From contig AP026970.1 in the NCBI GenBank assembly GCA_027924025.1, forward strand, positions 2,316,501 to 2,380,500: a DNA stretch of 64,000 bases. The letters run 5' to 3'. Position numbers and translations under genes: made by a program. Positions 20,201-29,381 of the stretch are shown one piece after another. The DNA comes from Comamonadaceae bacterium OS-4 (lineage in GTDB: Bacteria; Pseudomonadota; Gammaproteobacteria; Burkholderiales; Burkholderiaceae_C). The notes beneath the pieces were generated by a model, which was given only the letters and a program-made list of their open reading frames with translations, ran no database searches and had not been told where the DNA came from. Every line of letters begins with the position of its first letter. Position 1 is the stretch's first letter.

Positions 20201-20581
20201 GCCGGTGGTCAGCAGCGCCGCGTGCAGGCCACGCAGGGTCTGGAGCTGGGCCTCGGTGATTTCGGTGCGGACGCCGCGCAGCTGCAGCTCGCGGCGCAAG
20301 GTGGCGTCGTCCGCCTGCGCGAAGTCGCGCAGCCACTCCTGCAAGCGCTCGCGCATTTCACCGGCCGCTTTTTTGGTAAAGGTAATCGCCAGAATCTCGT
20401 GCGGGGCGGCCCCATCCAACAAGGCACGCACCATGCGCGACACCAGCATCCAGGTCTTGCCGGCACCGGCACAGGCCTCGACTGCCACGCTGCGTCGCGG
20501 GTCGCAAGCCACCGCATAAAAGTCAGCCCGGTCGACGTGGCGGCCATTGATTTCGTAGGCTGCATCCATCCGCGCCGTCAT
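17216..20581 (-). CDS. UvrD/RecB-type helicase-nuclease (AddA-like)
   Basis: A 1121-residue double-strand-break processing enzyme. Helicase motifs: Walker A EACAGAGKTWMLVSR, Walker B LLIDEFQDTNPLQ, GDPKQSIYRFRRAEPQ, and motif V/VI regions VRLLTIHGAKGLEAPLV and YVALTRTRQTLVLSS. The C-terminal PD-(D/E)XK nuclease has WWVLDFKST. The ATG at 20581 overlaps the upstream gene stop (ATGA) and is preferred over 20626. With the AddB-like partner it should act as an AddAB helicase-nuclease in place of RecBCD. Residues about 938-958 (PVAPANSARPAIHLVAKP) are encoded by the interspersed repeat and lie between helicase and nuclease domains, a position likely to tolerate insertion. Confidence 0.9.
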   Translation of the reverse strand: MTARMDAAYEINGRHVDRADFYAVACDPRRSVAVEACAGAGKTWMLVSRMVRALLDGAAPHEILAITFTKKAAGEMRERLQEWLRDFAQADDATLRRELQLRGVRTEITEAQLQTLRGLHAALLTTGRPVQVRTFHSWFAALLRSAPLGLLHQLGLPTTYELLENDAKAIAQVWRRFHTRIAQDQAARADYLDAVAVYGRHGTLKALEAAIHKRTEFALADAQGVVDASVAHFTVQFPAMAAWAHPDDRLQSEPVQALLWASAKALGGSTLKTCVEAGAVLELALSAADTAGIYKALFTESGSPRKLSEKVVGIATVREAQALLADTRAALEQHQAWLHQQRMARLSRGLLQDYAALKRERGWIDMADLEQTALRLLSDETVSGWVQERLDARIKHLLIDEFQDTNPLQWQALFAWLEGYGGNGAKPGVFVVGDPKQSIYRFRRAEPQVFEAAKNFVRDGLQGDVLSCDHTRRNAQAIIQLVNTAMLGAQAAGEFSDYRAHTSESADTGAVLKLPRIARAAKTAEGEEDASSEWRDSLSTPRHEAEDTIKTLECRQAAAWLAGQLVAQGGPWRPQDIMVLARRRERLGLMQQELAALGIPAQQPEKNELGDMPEVQDLVALLDVLVSPAHDLSLARVLKSPVFGATDADLVTLALAHRRARSEARATDPEAAVPAWLAVLCQPLSPWPADSVLAAAAVQLQQWQTRVLTQPVHDALSAIYEEGAVLARYAAASPPVLRESVLANVRALLNAALQVDGGRYTTAYSLVRALRQEGNKAPVRADAAAVRLLTIHGAKGLEAPLVLMLDTDAESARPESMGILVDWPGEDAYPRKLVFMASESRPPACAAATLAIEQAARQREELNALYVALTRTRQTLVLSSVEPHREREGSWWKRLEALSTACTLPEPGAAAALPGETGEQGAELKEVLLKVIPSLGLARNMPVAPANSARPAIHLVAKPAADATDSLESRVGQAMHRLLEWVPLQEGPQRAESRWSAAQRAQVARGFGLGPDDVARAELMAQGILAGEAAWAWQRPSVAWHANEVALAHAGRTLRLDRLVQHRATEAWWVLDFKSTATPQDQPELCDQLREYRTALQLIQPGSQVHIAFLTPQGRLIELFD
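17708..17766 (+). repeat. Interspersed hairpin repeat, copy inside addA
   Basis: TTTGCTACCA, TATAGCTGGTCGCGCACTAT and GGGCGCCACAGGCATATTTC align with the other copies. Lies in the linker before the nuclease domain and is translated in the shared frame. Confidence 0.75.
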
Positions 20582-23253
20582 AAGGGACTCCAAAAATCTT
20601 TGCGACACAGGCCACGTGCCTGGCAATAGTCACAGGCCGGGCCATCGCCCAGAGCCGGCAGCGCATGGCCCTCGGCCACCCGCTGCATGTCATGGGCAAT
20701 GCCTTCGATCAAGGCATCGCGCGCTTCCACAATATGGGTCTGCACTTGGGGCTGCGTACCCTCGCGCTCGCCGATATTGATGTAGGCCGCATGCACCGTG
20801 TCGTGCGGCAGCAGGGCGGCGTAGAAGGCGATTTGCGTGTCCTCCATCGGGTTCTTCACCCGCTCCCTCGTTTTCCCCAAGGGTTCGGTTTTGTAATCCA
20901 GCACGCACATAGTGCCCTCCGGCCCGGTATCGGTGCGGTCAATGCGCCCCGCCAGGGTGACCGGCCCCACGGCCTGGGAGTGCGAGGTCTCACCGCTTGC
21001 AAACACCCAGCCTTGGCCCTCGTGTTTGCGCAACCAGACGAGGTAGCCATCGCGCACAGCAGGCCAAGCGGCCGCAAAGGGCAAGAACTCGCCGTCCGGG
21101 AGGTCCATCGATGCGGTCACCGCATCTGCGGCCAACTGCAGCAGGGCGCTGCGCTGCACTGGATCGCTGGTGGGAGCAGCCTGCAATTCAGCGTGAAAGG
21201 CCGCCAACACCGCGTGCAGCCAGACGCCGAAGTCGCGCTTGTCGACCTCGGCCTCCAGCTCATCAACCGAACTCAAACCCAATTGGCGCAAGGCGAAAAA
21301 CCGGTAGGGGCAGGTGCGCATGTCTTCATAGGCGCTGGCCGACAGTTGCTTCAAAGACAGGGCTTGCCCTTGGGGTTGCGGGGGCAACAAGGGCGCCAAG
21401 GCGATTCGCTGGTCGAGCCGGGGGTCGCTGGCAGTAATGGCTGCCCCCTCGCCTGCCCATGACAAGCACTGCACCAGCGCGCTGGGTGCCATGTGCTCGC
21501 CGGCGTCGTCACTCGTGCGCCAGAGCACATCACACACCGGCGCCCGCAAAGCCTGCCACCAAGCAGCGCGCAGACGGGCTTCCAACACTGCGCGGGAGGG
21601 TAAGCCCAAAGCCTCGCGCTGTGCAGGTGTCCAGACCCCGGGCGGCTCGGGGGAAGGGTTCAAGCGCACCTCGTCGCAGCCGGCCAACACTACGGCGGCA
21701 AACGGGCGCGCCAGCATCTGGCTCATGGGGAGAATGACCACCTGCTCTTCATCAGGGTATGCCGGCTGAAAACTTTGCGACTCCAACACCTGATTCACCC
21801 AAGCGGTGAAGTCGCTGGCATCCAAACGGGTGCCCGCCCACAAGGCGGCATCCAGATAATCGGCCCACGCCTGCGGCTGCGCAGGTAGCAAGCGCAGGGC
21901 GGCCAGCATGACGGCGCCCGCTTCATCGGCTTGCAGCGCGTTCCACGCGTCGGTGGCGTGCAGCGCTGCCTGCAGTGCGGCCAGCCAGGCCGGCAAGGGG
22001 CGGCTGCCCGACAAGGTGCTGCGCACCGCTTCGATACGGCTGCACAAGCCGTGCAATGCCGGTACTTTTTGCACCGGCGGGCAGTTCACCGCGTGCCGCC
22101 AGTCGCGTATTTGGGCGCGGCGCAGCACCTGCTCCAGCGCGGGCATCTCCGGGGCAAAGGCGGGGGCGAGCTTGAATGCATTCAGCACCTCGTCCGTGCT
22201 GGCATTCCAGGCCGCTGCGCGCAACAATGCCATCAGCCCGGCGCCGGCCAGGCTGGTGGAGAGCTTCCAACCGTTTTCATCACGCATGGCAATGCCAGCC
22301 GCCTCCAACATGGCGCGCATGCGGCGGGTCAAGGCCCGGTCAGACGACACCAGGGCAACGGGGTAGCGATCGGCTAACACGTGAGCCACTGCACACGCCG
22401 CTGCGCGCTGGGCCTCGTCTTCTGCATCGGCACAGGCATGCAGCTGCCACAGGCTGTCGGCCTGCGGTATCGCGCTACCTTGAGCCGCCTCGTCGTGGAT
22501 CGATTCGTCCAGCCGGAAAAGCTGCGCTTTGTCGCCCCAATGCGCCTGCAAGGCGGCCGCCAAGGGGTCGGCTGAAATGCCCTGGACCCAAGCCACCGCG
22601 TCCCAGGGCTCCAGAACGCCCGGGGCAAACAGCCCATCGGTGTTGTAGGCCGACACGGCGGCCCACTCGACGGCCACCCGCATGACCTGTGCCTCCCAGG
22701 CCACGGCCTGGGACTCCATACCGATACCGACCGCGCTGCGGGCACTGGCGGCCCAGGCCGATCGCCCCTGCGGGCCCGCAGCCGCCGCCCAGGGGGCCAG
22801 CTGCTGGGCGGTCTGGGCCAGCAAGCCCGCCAAAGACGCGCGGTCGGCCATCCCGCTGTGGACCAAGAGCTGCTGGGCGGTCAGGCTGTCGAGCGCCATG
22901 TCGTGGCTGATATCGGTGGCTTGCAGCTCAGCAACGCCCAAAGAGGCCAGCCAGTTCGATGTGGTCTCAAACCGGGGCGCAAAGCCTTGGGGATAGCGGT
23001 CAGACCACAAGCGCCGCGCGAGCGGCAAGAGCTGGGCATAAGGTAGCAACACCAGCGTGCGGCCGGGGTGGGCGCTGCAGGCCTGCATCCAGATGGCGAG
23101 TCGGTCCAACAAGCCCGTCTCAGGCGCGCACCACAGGGCCATAGCCGGATGGGACGGTGGATACGAAAAGGCCCGCAGCCCACGGGCTGCATCGTTTTTG
23201 GCTATGGATTCGATAGCCGGCGGGGCATCATGGGGGGGCTTGGTTTCTGTCAC
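20578..23253 (-). CDS. PD-(D/E)XK nuclease family protein (AddB-like)
   Basis: An 891-residue partner of the AddA-like helicase. The N-terminal part is a helicase-like scaffold without an evident Walker A, as in alphaproteobacterial AddB. The C-terminal nuclease shows VLDYKTEPLG (the D-x-K active site). Cysteines in RTCPYRFFALRQLGLSS and CDYCQARGLC would form the AddB-type iron-sulfur cluster. It shares an ATGA overlap with addA and diverges from trxA with 46 bases between starts. Residues about 9-19 (PPAIESIAKND) come from a partial interspersed repeat, so the N-terminus may have been rebuilt by it; a start further inside is possible. Confidence 0.87.
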   Translation of the reverse strand: MTETKPPHDAPPAIESIAKNDAARGLRAFSYPPSHPAMALWCAPETGLLDRLAIWMQACSAHPGRTLVLLPYAQLLPLARRLWSDRYPQGFAPRFETTSNWLASLGVAELQATDISHDMALDSLTAQQLLVHSGMADRASLAGLLAQTAQQLAPWAAAAGPQGRSAWAASARSAVGIGMESQAVAWEAQVMRVAVEWAAVSAYNTDGLFAPGVLEPWDAVAWVQGISADPLAAALQAHWGDKAQLFRLDESIHDEAAQGSAIPQADSLWQLHACADAEDEAQRAAACAVAHVLADRYPVALVSSDRALTRRMRAMLEAAGIAMRDENGWKLSTSLAGAGLMALLRAAAWNASTDEVLNAFKLAPAFAPEMPALEQVLRRAQIRDWRHAVNCPPVQKVPALHGLCSRIEAVRSTLSGSRPLPAWLAALQAALHATDAWNALQADEAGAVMLAALRLLPAQPQAWADYLDAALWAGTRLDASDFTAWVNQVLESQSFQPAYPDEEQVVILPMSQMLARPFAAVVLAGCDEVRLNPSPEPPGVWTPAQREALGLPSRAVLEARLRAAWWQALRAPVCDVLWRTSDDAGEHMAPSALVQCLSWAGEGAAITASDPRLDQRIALAPLLPPQPQGQALSLKQLSASAYEDMRTCPYRFFALRQLGLSSVDELEAEVDKRDFGVWLHAVLAAFHAELQAAPTSDPVQRSALLQLAADAVTASMDLPDGEFLPFAAAWPAVRDGYLVWLRKHEGQGWVFASGETSHSQAVGPVTLAGRIDRTDTGPEGTMCVLDYKTEPLGKTRERVKNPMEDTQIAFYAALLPHDTVHAAYINIGEREGTQPQVQTHIVEARDALIEGIAHDMQRVAEGHALPALGDGPACDYCQARGLCRKDFWSPL
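23195..23225 (+). repeat. Partial interspersed repeat at the 5' end of addB
   Basis: TTTTTGGCTAT, GATAGCCGGCGGGGC match the first half of the repeat, including the small GGCTAT/ATAGCC hairpin. The second half is not recognisable. Read in the same frame as the other coding copies (PAIESIAK against PAIHLVAK in addA). Confidence 0.5.
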
Positions 23254-23299
23254 AATGCCGCAACTTTAGCTGCATTAGCACTCTTCCAAAGGAATCTCC

Positions 23300-23632
23300 A
23301 TGGCTAGCGAACTCATCAAACACGTCACAGACGCGACTTTCGAAGCCGACGTTCTGCAATCTGCACAACCCATCTTGGTGGACTACTGGGCAGAGTGGTG
23401 CGGCCCCTGCAAAATGATCGCCCCGATTCTCGATGAGGTGTCTGCCGCCTACGAAGGCAAGCTCCAGATCGCCAAGATGAATGTGGACGAAAACCGCGAC
23501 ATTCCTGCCAAATTCGGCATCCGCGGCATCCCCACCTTGATGCTGTTCAAGGACGGCCAATTGGCTGCCACCAAGGTCGGTGCGTTGAGCAAGGCGCAGC
23601 TCATTGCCTTCATCGACCAGCAACTGGCCTGA
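23300..23632 (+). CDS. trxA: Thioredoxin
   Basis: Small cytoplasmic disulfide reductase of 110 residues with the active site [13 protein letters not shown], the cis-Pro loop [14 protein letters not shown] and the usual C-terminal helix. A good ribosome binding site AAAGGA lies at 23288-23293, 6 bases before the ATG. Followed by an inverted repeat that is probably its terminator, then rho, an order common in betaproteobacteria. Confidence 0.97.
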   Translation: MASELIKHVTDATFEADVLQSAQPILVDYWAEWCGPCKMIAPILDEVSAAYEGKLQIAKMNVDENRDIPAKFGIRGIPTLMLFKDGQLAATKVGALSKAQLIAFIDQQLA

Positions 23633-23646
23633 TCCGCCCATAAACC

Positions 23647-23682
23647 ATTGCAACCGCGCCGCTGCAGTGCGGTTGCAATTTC
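23647..23682 (+). terminator. Probable trxA terminator
   Basis: Perfect 11-base arms ATTGCAACCGC (23647-23657) and GCGGTTGCAAT (23669-23679) with an 11-base loop, followed by only a short T stretch. Strong stem, weak T tract. Confidence 0.6.
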
Positions 23683-23850
23683 CTGTCATAATCATTGTGT
23701 CCACCCGCCAGATTGAAGGCGGTCAGCCAGATCAGGCTCAGGACACCGAGGCCAAGCTCACGGTCTTGCCTCAATCCCCACTCCCCTGAATTTTTAGACC
23801 ACTCTGGTTTTTTGCCGATTTCCGGTTAACGCCCTGACGGGACCCACTCC

Positions 23851-25116
23851 ATGCATTTAAACGAACTTAAAGCACTGCACGTGTCTGAAGTGCTCAAGCA
23901 AGCTGAAGAACTTGAGATCGAAAACACGGGCCGCATGCGCAAGCAGGAGTTGATGTTCGCGATCATCAAGAAGCGGGCGCGTGCCGGCGAGCAAATCATT
24001 GCCGACGGTGTTTTGGAAATTCTCCCGGACGGCTTCGGCTTCCTGCGCAGCCCGGACACCAGCTACACCGCCAGCACCGACGACATCTACATCAGCCCCA
24101 GCCAAGTACGTCGTTTCAACCTGCACACAGGTGACATGATTGAAGGCGAAGTGCGCACCCCCAAAGATGGCGAGCGCTACTTTGCACTCAACAAGCTCGA
24201 CAAGGTCAACGGCGGCCCCCCTGAAGGCAACAAGCACAAAGTCATGTTTGAAAACTTGACGCCCTTGTTCCCGAAGGTGCAGATGCGCCTGGAGCAGGAT
24301 GGCCTCAAGACCGACGAAAACATCACCGGCCGCGTGATCGACATCATTGCGCCTATCGGCAAAGGCCAGCGCGCTTTGCTGGTCGCACCGCCCAAGAGCG
24401 GCAAGACCGTGATGATGCAGCACATCGCCCACGCCATTTCTGCCAACTACCCTGACAGCCACATGATGGTCTTGCTGGTAGATGAGCGCCCTGAAGAAGT
24501 GACCGAAATGCAGCGCACCGTCAAGGGCGAGGTGATTGCCTCCACGTTCGACGAACCCGCTGCACGCCACGTACACGTGGCCGAAATGGTGATCGAGCGT
24601 GCCAAACGCCTGGTGGAATTGAAAAAGGATGTGGTCATCCTGCTGGACTCCATCACCCGACTGGCCCGCGCCTACAACAACGTGGTGCCCTCCTCCGGCA
24701 AAGTGTTGACCGGCGGTGTCGATGCCAACGCGTTGCAACGCCCCAAGCGCTTCCTCGGTGCCGCCCGTAACGTAGAAGAAGGCGGCTCGCTCACCATCAT
24801 TGCCACTGCGCTGATCGATACCGGCAGCCGCATGGACGAAGTGATTTTTGAAGAGTTCAAGGGCACAGGCAATAGCGAAGTGCACCTGGACCGTCGCCTC
24901 TATGAGAAGCGGATTTTCCCGTCCATCCAACTCAACCGCAGCGGTACCCGCCGTGAAGAATTGCTGTTGCAACCGGAAATTCTGCAAAAAACCCGCATCC
25001 TGCGCCAGTTCCTCTACAACATGGATGAAATCGAATCCATGGAGATGGTACTCAAGCAAATGCGGGCCACCAAGAACAACAGCGAGTTCTTCGACATGAT
25101 GCGTCGGGGCGGCTGA
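23851..25116 (+). CDS. rho: Transcription termination factor Rho
   Basis: RNA-dependent hexameric ATPase of 421 residues. N-terminal helical domain [20 protein letters not shown], cold-shock-like RNA-binding part [15 protein letters not shown], Walker [13 protein letters not shown], Walker [18 protein letters not shown]-loop/R-loop [19 protein letters not shown]. The 218-base leader (23633-23850) carries the trxA terminator hairpin and a small CCGCC/GGCGG hairpin at 23705-23722; long leaders on rho genes fit Rho autoregulation, though no specific element is identifiable here. Confidence 0.98.
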   Translation: MHLNELKALHVSEVLKQAEELEIENTGRMRKQELMFAIIKKRARAGEQIIADGVLEILPDGFGFLRSPDTSYTASTDDIYISPSQVRRFNLHTGDMIEGEVRTPKDGERYFALNKLDKVNGGPPEGNKHKVMFENLTPLFPKVQMRLEQDGLKTDENITGRVIDIIAPIGKGQRALLVAPPKSGKTVMMQHIAHAISANYPDSHMMVLLVDERPEEVTEMQRTVKGEVIASTFDEPAARHVHVAEMVIERAKRLVELKKDVVILLDSITRLARAYNNVVPSSGKVLTGGVDANALQRPKRFLGAARNVEEGGSLTIIATALIDTGSRMDEVIFEEFKGTGNSEVHLDRRLYEKRIFPSIQLNRSGTRREELLLQPEILQKTRILRQFLYNMDEIESMEMVLKQMRATKNNSEFFDMMRRGG

Positions 25117-25169
25117 AATCGATAGGTTATAATTGAGGGTTTTCGCGACAAGTACGCCGAGTTTTTATA

Positions 25170-25188
25170 TTGCGCAGGGTTTGCGCAA
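25170..25188 (+). other. Hairpin in the rpmE2 leader
   Basis: TTGCGCA and TGCGCAA form a 7-base stem with a GGGTT loop, 37 bases upstream of the L31 start, with a TATAAT at 25128-25133 further up. A leader hairpin before a ribosomal protein gene could be a regulatory site; there is no direct proof. Confidence 0.35.
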
Positions 25189-25224
25189 GGACCGGCGCGG
25201 CTAGCGCAACTGATGGAGAAGAGT

Positions 25225-25482
25225 ATGAAAGAAGGCATTCACCCCAACTACCGCGAAGTTTGCTTCCAGGACATGTCCAACGGCTTCAAGTTCGTGACAC
25301 GCTCTTGCGCAAACACCAAGGAAATGATCGACATGGAAGACGGCCGTAAGCTGCCCCTCTTCAAGCTCGATACCACCAGCGAATCCCACCCCTTCTACAC
25401 CGGCACCCAAAAGTCGGTGGACAACATGGGTGGACGCGTGGAACGGTTCCGCAACCGTTTCGGCAAGACCGCAGCGAAGTAA
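25225..25482 (+). CDS. rpmE2: Ribosomal protein L31, type B
   Basis: 85-residue 50S subunit protein. The sequence [20 protein letters not shown] followed by [20 protein letters not shown] and [20 protein letters not shown] is the zinc-free type B form, lacking the CxxC knuckle of type A. The ATG at 25225 with AGAAGAG upstream (25217-25223) is preferred over an ATG 12 bases earlier. Follows rho and ends at a clear terminator. Confidence 0.96.
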   Translation: MKEGIHPNYREVCFQDMSNGFKFVTRSCANTKEMIDMEDGRKLPLFKLDTTSESHPFYTGTQKSVDNMGGRVERFRNRFGKTAAK

Positions 25483-25515
25483 TCGCCGTTCAGGCTTTGG
25501 CCTGGGTTGGTATAA

Positions 25516-25548
25516 AAGCAGCACGGACATCCGGGCTGCTTTTTTTTT
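25516..25548 (+). terminator. Rho-independent terminator of rpmE2
   Basis: AAGCAGCACG-like stem pairing with CGGGCTGCTT around a short loop, followed by eight or more T (25540-25548). Confidence 0.9.
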
Positions 25549-25578
25549 GATCATTGTTCTCAACCTCTCAAGATCCGC

Positions 25579-27282
25579 GTGAACCATCCGACACCTGCTA
25601 TCGTGGCGCAAACCTCTGTCAGGCGCCTCCCTCGCCTTGCTTTGCTGCTGCTTTGTCTTGGGTTCATTGCAGCCGGCTTCATCGGTCGGGATGCATGGCG
25701 CAGCGCAGACCTCAGTGCACTGGGCTTTATGGCCGCCCTGAGCCGTGGCGAAGCATCCTGGTGGCACCCCACGATGCTGGGAGTTGCCCCTGACTTCCCC
25801 TCGTTGCTGCCCTATTGGTTGGGCGCATGGGCACTACAGCTCGCCCCGCCCGGCGCCAACTCGGATTTTTGGGTCCGTATTCCATTTATTCTGTTGCTGA
25901 CACTGGCCTTTGTCAGCACCTGGTACGGCAGTTATTACCTCGCCCGCACACCTGCAGCCCAACCGGTGGCTTTCGCCTTTGGCGGCGAGGCCCACCCCAC
26001 CGACTATGCCCGCGCCATGGCAGATGGCGGTTTACTCGCCTTTATGGCTTCGCTGGGGCTTGCGCAGCTCAGCCACGAGACCACCCCTGCTTTGGCCCAG
26101 TTGGGGTTCAGTGCGCTCTTGTTTTATGCGCTCAGTGCTTTGCCCTACCATCGGACCGCGCCCTTGGTCTGCGCGGGACTGGGGATGCTCGGCATGAGCT
26201 TGAGCGGAGCACCGGCGCTCGCCCTGATGTTTGGAGTGGGCGGCGCTTGCATCCACGGCGTGGACCGTCGCTCTGCAAATGATGAAGGCAACCCGCTGCG
26301 CCATCAGACTTTGGACGCAGCCCTGTTGCTGGTGATGGCCCTTGCAGTCGCTTGGATCGCAAGAATTCTGGGCTTGTGGGTGTGGAAAGTCGAGTGGCCC
26401 ACCCTGACGTGGGACTACTGGAACGGCCATATCCAGCTGCTGCTTTGGTTTACCTGGCCCGCATGGCCTTTGGCGCTCTACAGCGCGTGGCGCTGGCGCA
26501 AGCACCTGTTCAACTTGAACATTAGCCGCCATTTGTCTTTGCCAGCCTGGTTTATTGTGACCAGCGTGGGAACCATGTTGCTCTCCGGCGCACCCGACCG
26601 GACGCTGCTGCTGGCATTGCCGGCTTTTGCGGCGATGGCGGCATTCGCATTACCCACCCTGCGGCGCCAGGTCGCCGCCCTGATTGATTGGTTCACCCTC
26701 TTGTTCTTTACCGGCTGCGGTATTGTGATCTGGGTCGTGTGGATCGCGATGCAAACAGGTACTCCGCCGCAACCGGCCGCCAATGTGGCCCGGTTAGCGC
26801 CCGGCTTTGACGCCGAGTTCCAGATCCTGCCCTTTGCTTTCGCCGTGTTGGCTACCTTGGCTTGGGGTTGGTTGGTGCGGTGGCGCGCCGGCAGGCACCG
26901 TGCGGCCATCTGGAAAAGTCTCGTCCTGCCAGCAAGCGGCGCATCCCTGTGCTGGCTGCTGCTGATGACGCTCTGGATGCCATTGCTCGACTATGCGCAA
27001 AGTGCCAAGACGATGGTGAAGCAGACGCGGGCCACGATACAGGCTGGGGAATGTGCCATCGTCTTGAACCTGGACCCAGCGCAAACCGCCGCCCTGGGTT
27101 GGTATGGTGGCATCGATCTCCAACCGGTCAACACCACCAAAACCTGTCAATGGATGTTGACCGAACCCGCCCGAAACTCAGAAATGCCCGCAGGCGTTGA
27201 TCGCACTATTTGGGGAGCCCACACCTTGGTACAGCACCCAGTGGCAGGTTCCGAGATGTTCTGGATCTTGAAACGGCATTGA
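25579..27282 (+). CDS. Multispanning membrane protein, GT-C glycosyltransferase-like
   Basis: A 567-residue protein with about ten to twelve hydrophobic helices and a C-terminal soluble part (residues about 475-567). The N-terminal half has a loop rich in charged and aromatic residues after the first helix (GRDAWRSADLSALGFMAALSR), where GT-C enzymes such as ArnT place a catalytic Asp, so a lipid-linked sugar transferase is possible. Members of this group in Comamonadaceae are annotated as hypothetical or glycosyltransferase 39-like. No sugar or lipid-carrier genes are adjacent. It starts 31 bases after the rpmE2 terminator and converges on phoR with 21 bases between. Function is a guess. Confidence 0.6.
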   Translation: MNHPTPAIVAQTSVRRLPRLALLLLCLGFIAAGFIGRDAWRSADLSALGFMAALSRGEASWWHPTMLGVAPDFPSLLPYWLGAWALQLAPPGANSDFWVRIPFILLLTLAFVSTWYGSYYLARTPAAQPVAFAFGGEAHPTDYARAMADGGLLAFMASLGLAQLSHETTPALAQLGFSALLFYALSALPYHRTAPLVCAGLGMLGMSLSGAPALALMFGVGGACIHGVDRRSANDEGNPLRHQTLDAALLLVMALAVAWIARILGLWVWKVEWPTLTWDYWNGHIQLLLWFTWPAWPLALYSAWRWRKHLFNLNISRHLSLPAWFIVTSVGTMLLSGAPDRTLLLALPAFAAMAAFALPTLRRQVAALIDWFTLLFFTGCGIVIWVVWIAMQTGTPPQPAANVARLAPGFDAEFQILPFAFAVLATLAWGWLVRWRAGRHRAAIWKSLVLPASGASLCWLLLMTLWMPLLDYAQSAKTMVKQTRATIQAGECAIVLNLDPAQTAALGWYGGIDLQPVNTTKTCQWMLTEPARNSEMPAGVDRTIWGAHTLVQHPVAGSEMFWILKRH

Positions 27283-27303
27283 CCCCCCAGAGCGGGGCCC
27301 GGC

Positions 27304-28626
27304 TCAATACATGCGTAAGCGGGCCGCCTTGAATCGCAATCGAAATGTAGAACCACGGCCCGGCACGCTCTCAATCAAGAGTTCTGCGCCATGCCGCTGG
27401 GCCACATGTTTCACAATAGCCAAGCCGAGCCCCGTGCCGCCAGTATCCCTGGAACGGCTCCGGTCCACCCGGTAGAAACGTTCAGTCAGGCGAGGCAGAT
27501 GCTCAGGGGCAATGCCCGGCCCGGTGTCTTGCACCGACAGCTCGGCTTCCCCGTCACCGGTTTTGCGCCATTGCACCACGATCGACTTGTCTGCCGGGGT
27601 ATATCGGATCGCATTGCCGATCAAGTTGAACACCGCGCTGTGAATCTCGGTGGCAGACCCTGTCACGGCCACTGCATCTGCAACCGTGAACTGGATATCC
27701 TGGGCTCTGCCCCATAGCAATACCGACAAATTGTGGGCTTCCTGCTTGCACTGCTGCAGGAGCTGCACCATGTCGACCAGATCCGCACCAGAGGGTGCGG
27801 GGCTTCCTTCCAGGCGGGACAGGGTGAGTAAATCGTCCACCAGACTTTGCATGCGCGAAGCCTGCTGCGACATCAAGCCGAGGTACTTGCCTTGCTCAGT
27901 CTCATCCAGGGGCAACGTCTGCAGCGTTTCTACAAAACCTGCCAATACAGTCAGCGGGGTGCGGATCTCGTGCGAAACGTTCGCCACAAAATCACGGCGC
28001 ATAGCCTCGGCTTGCTCCAAGGCGGTGATGTCGCGTGACAACAGCAGATTGCGACCTTCACCGTAGGGGTGCAAATGCACGGAGAGCTGAACAGGCTTGG
28101 ACCCGGTGTTTTCCCGACCAGGCATCACCAGCCCGTGGCTGAATTCTTGACCCGCGTAATAACTGGCAAAGCCTGGGTCTCGCACCAGATTACCAAAGTG
28201 CTGGAGCATGTCCCGGCGCGCGTCAAAACCGAAGTGTTGCCCCGCCATCTGGTTAAACCACTCGATACGGCCCGATGCGTCCAACAACACCACCCCGTTG
28301 GGAGAGGCTTGCAGTGCAGCCAGAAAGTCCTGCAACTTGGTGTCGCCCTCGGCGACCCGGCGCTCCCGCGAGCGCATTTGCCGGCGCGTACGGTCCGCGA
28401 CTTCGCCCCAAAAGCCAAAACCCAAATGCAGCTCGGTCGATTCCCCCGCCTGCAACCACCGCATCAAGCGAAAACCGCGTGCAGAGTCCAAGAGCATCCA
28501 TAGGAACCCACCTGCAAGCGCCCCGGCCAAAGCCCCCCAGAGCGGCTCGAACCGTTGGACGAGAAAATAACCGGCGACACCACCCAATCCCTGCAATAAC
28601 AGGAAAGAAACGAAACGAAGAAACAT
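27304..28626 (-). CDS. phoR: Phosphate regulon sensor kinase PhoR
   Basis: A 440-residue membrane kinase: two N-terminal hydrophobic stretches (residues about 7-25 and 29-46), PAS domain (about 95-200; SPNGVVLLDASGRIEWFN), HisKA with His219 in NVSHEIRTPLTVL, and ATPase motifs NLIGNAIRYT, DTGPGIAPEHL and GGTGLGLAIVKH. Last gene of the pstSCAB-phoUBR transcript; it starts 17 bases after phoB. Senses phosphate through the Pst system and PhoU and phosphorylates PhoB. Confidence 0.96.
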   Translation of the reverse strand: MFLRFVSFLLLQGLGGVAGYFLVQRFEPLWGALAGALAGGFLWMLLDSARGFRLMRWLQAGESTELHLGFGFWGEVADRTRRQMRSRERRVAEGDTKLQDFLAALQASPNGVVLLDASGRIEWFNQMAGQHFGFDARRDMLQHFGNLVRDPGFASYYAGQEFSHGLVMPGRENTGSKPVQLSVHLHPYGEGRNLLLSRDITALEQAEAMRRDFVANVSHEIRTPLTVLAGFVETLQTLPLDETEQGKYLGLMSQQASRMQSLVDDLLTLSRLEGSPAPSGADLVDMVQLLQQCKQEAHNLSVLLWGRAQDIQFTVADAVAVTGSATEIHSAVFNLIGNAIRYTPADKSIVVQWRKTGDGEAELSVQDTGPGIAPEHLPRLTERFYRVDRSRSRDTGGTGLGLAIVKHVAQRHGAELLIESVPGRGSTFRLRFKAARLRMY

Positions 28627-28643
28627 GCAGAAACCGTGAAGCC

Positions 28644-29381
28644 TCAGGCGCTGGCGCGATCGGCTGAGGGTTGAGAAGAAACAATCGGCATCGCAGGCTT
28701 GGCCGTCAAACGATAGCCGGCACCCCGCACCGTCTCCACCATCACGCCGGCATGGGACAAGGCTTCCCGGAGACGCTTCACATGGACGTCTACCGTGCGC
28801 TCTTCAATATAGACGTGATCGCCCCACACGTTGTCCAATAACTGAGCACGGCTATGCACCCGCTCGGCATGTCCCATCAGGTAATGCAGCAGTTTGAACT
28901 CTGTGGGTCCAAGCTTGAGCGCCGCGCCCTCAAAAGACACACGGTGGGTCGATGAATCGAGGGTCAAGCCCGCGATCGTCAGCGCCTCGCCGGTGCTTTC
29001 GGGAGCACGACGACGCAACACTGCACGGACCCGCGCCAACAACTCTTTGGTCGAAAACGGCTTGGCAATGTAATCGTCGGCACCCGCATCCAAACCGGCA
29101 ACCCGGTCCGCCTCATCGCCACGCGCGGTCAGCATGATGATGGGTACTTCTTTGGTCCGGGGATCTGCGCGCCAGCGTTTGGCCAGCACCAAGCCACTTT
29201 CGCCGGGGAGCATCCAGTCCAGCAAAATCAGATCAGGGACTCCGTCATCGATCTCGCGCTGAGCAGAGTCACTGTCCATGGCCCATCGCGGGCGGAACCC
29301 GTTATGTCGCAGGTTGACGGCGATCAATTCAGCGATGGCCGACTCGTCCTCGACCACCAGCACGGCGGGCATATTTTTCAT
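28644..29381 (-). CDS. phoB: Phosphate regulon response regulator PhoB
   Basis: 245 residues, OmpR family. Receiver domain with LVVEDESAIAEL, phospho-acceptor Asp in LILLDWMLPGESG and Lys in YIAKPFSTKEL; C-terminal winged helix with FKLLHYLMGHAERVHSRAQL and RTVDVHVKRLREAL. It should bind the 11-base-period repeats found upstream of pstS and four other genes in this window. Its start overlaps the phoU stop by 4 bases (ATGA). Confidence 0.97.
   Translation of the reverse strand: MKNMPAVLVVEDESAIAELIAVNLRHNGFRPRWAMDSDSAQREIDDGVPDLILLDWMLPGESGLVLAKRWRADPRTKEVPIIMLTARGDEADRVAGLDAGADDYIAKPFSTKELLARVRAVLRRRAPESTGEALTIAGLTLDSSTHRVSFEGAALKLGPTEFKLLHYLMGHAERVHSRAQLLDNVWGDHVYIEERTVDVHVKRLREALSHAGVMVETVRGAGYRLTAKPAMPIVSSQPSADRASA

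Noticed and set aside
17930..20629. Open frame of about 900 codons on the plus strand opposite addA
   Set aside because: Same antisense pattern with His/Gly/Gln-rich product; addA has full helicase motifs.
23682..23701. Possible Pho box CTGTCATAATC before rho
   Set aside because: Only the first unit fits; the second, 11 bases later (TTGTGT), does not, and rho is not a known Pho gene.
23857..25059. Open frame of 400 codons opposite rho
   Set aside because: Antisense shadow; rho is unmistakable and the product looks like random translation.
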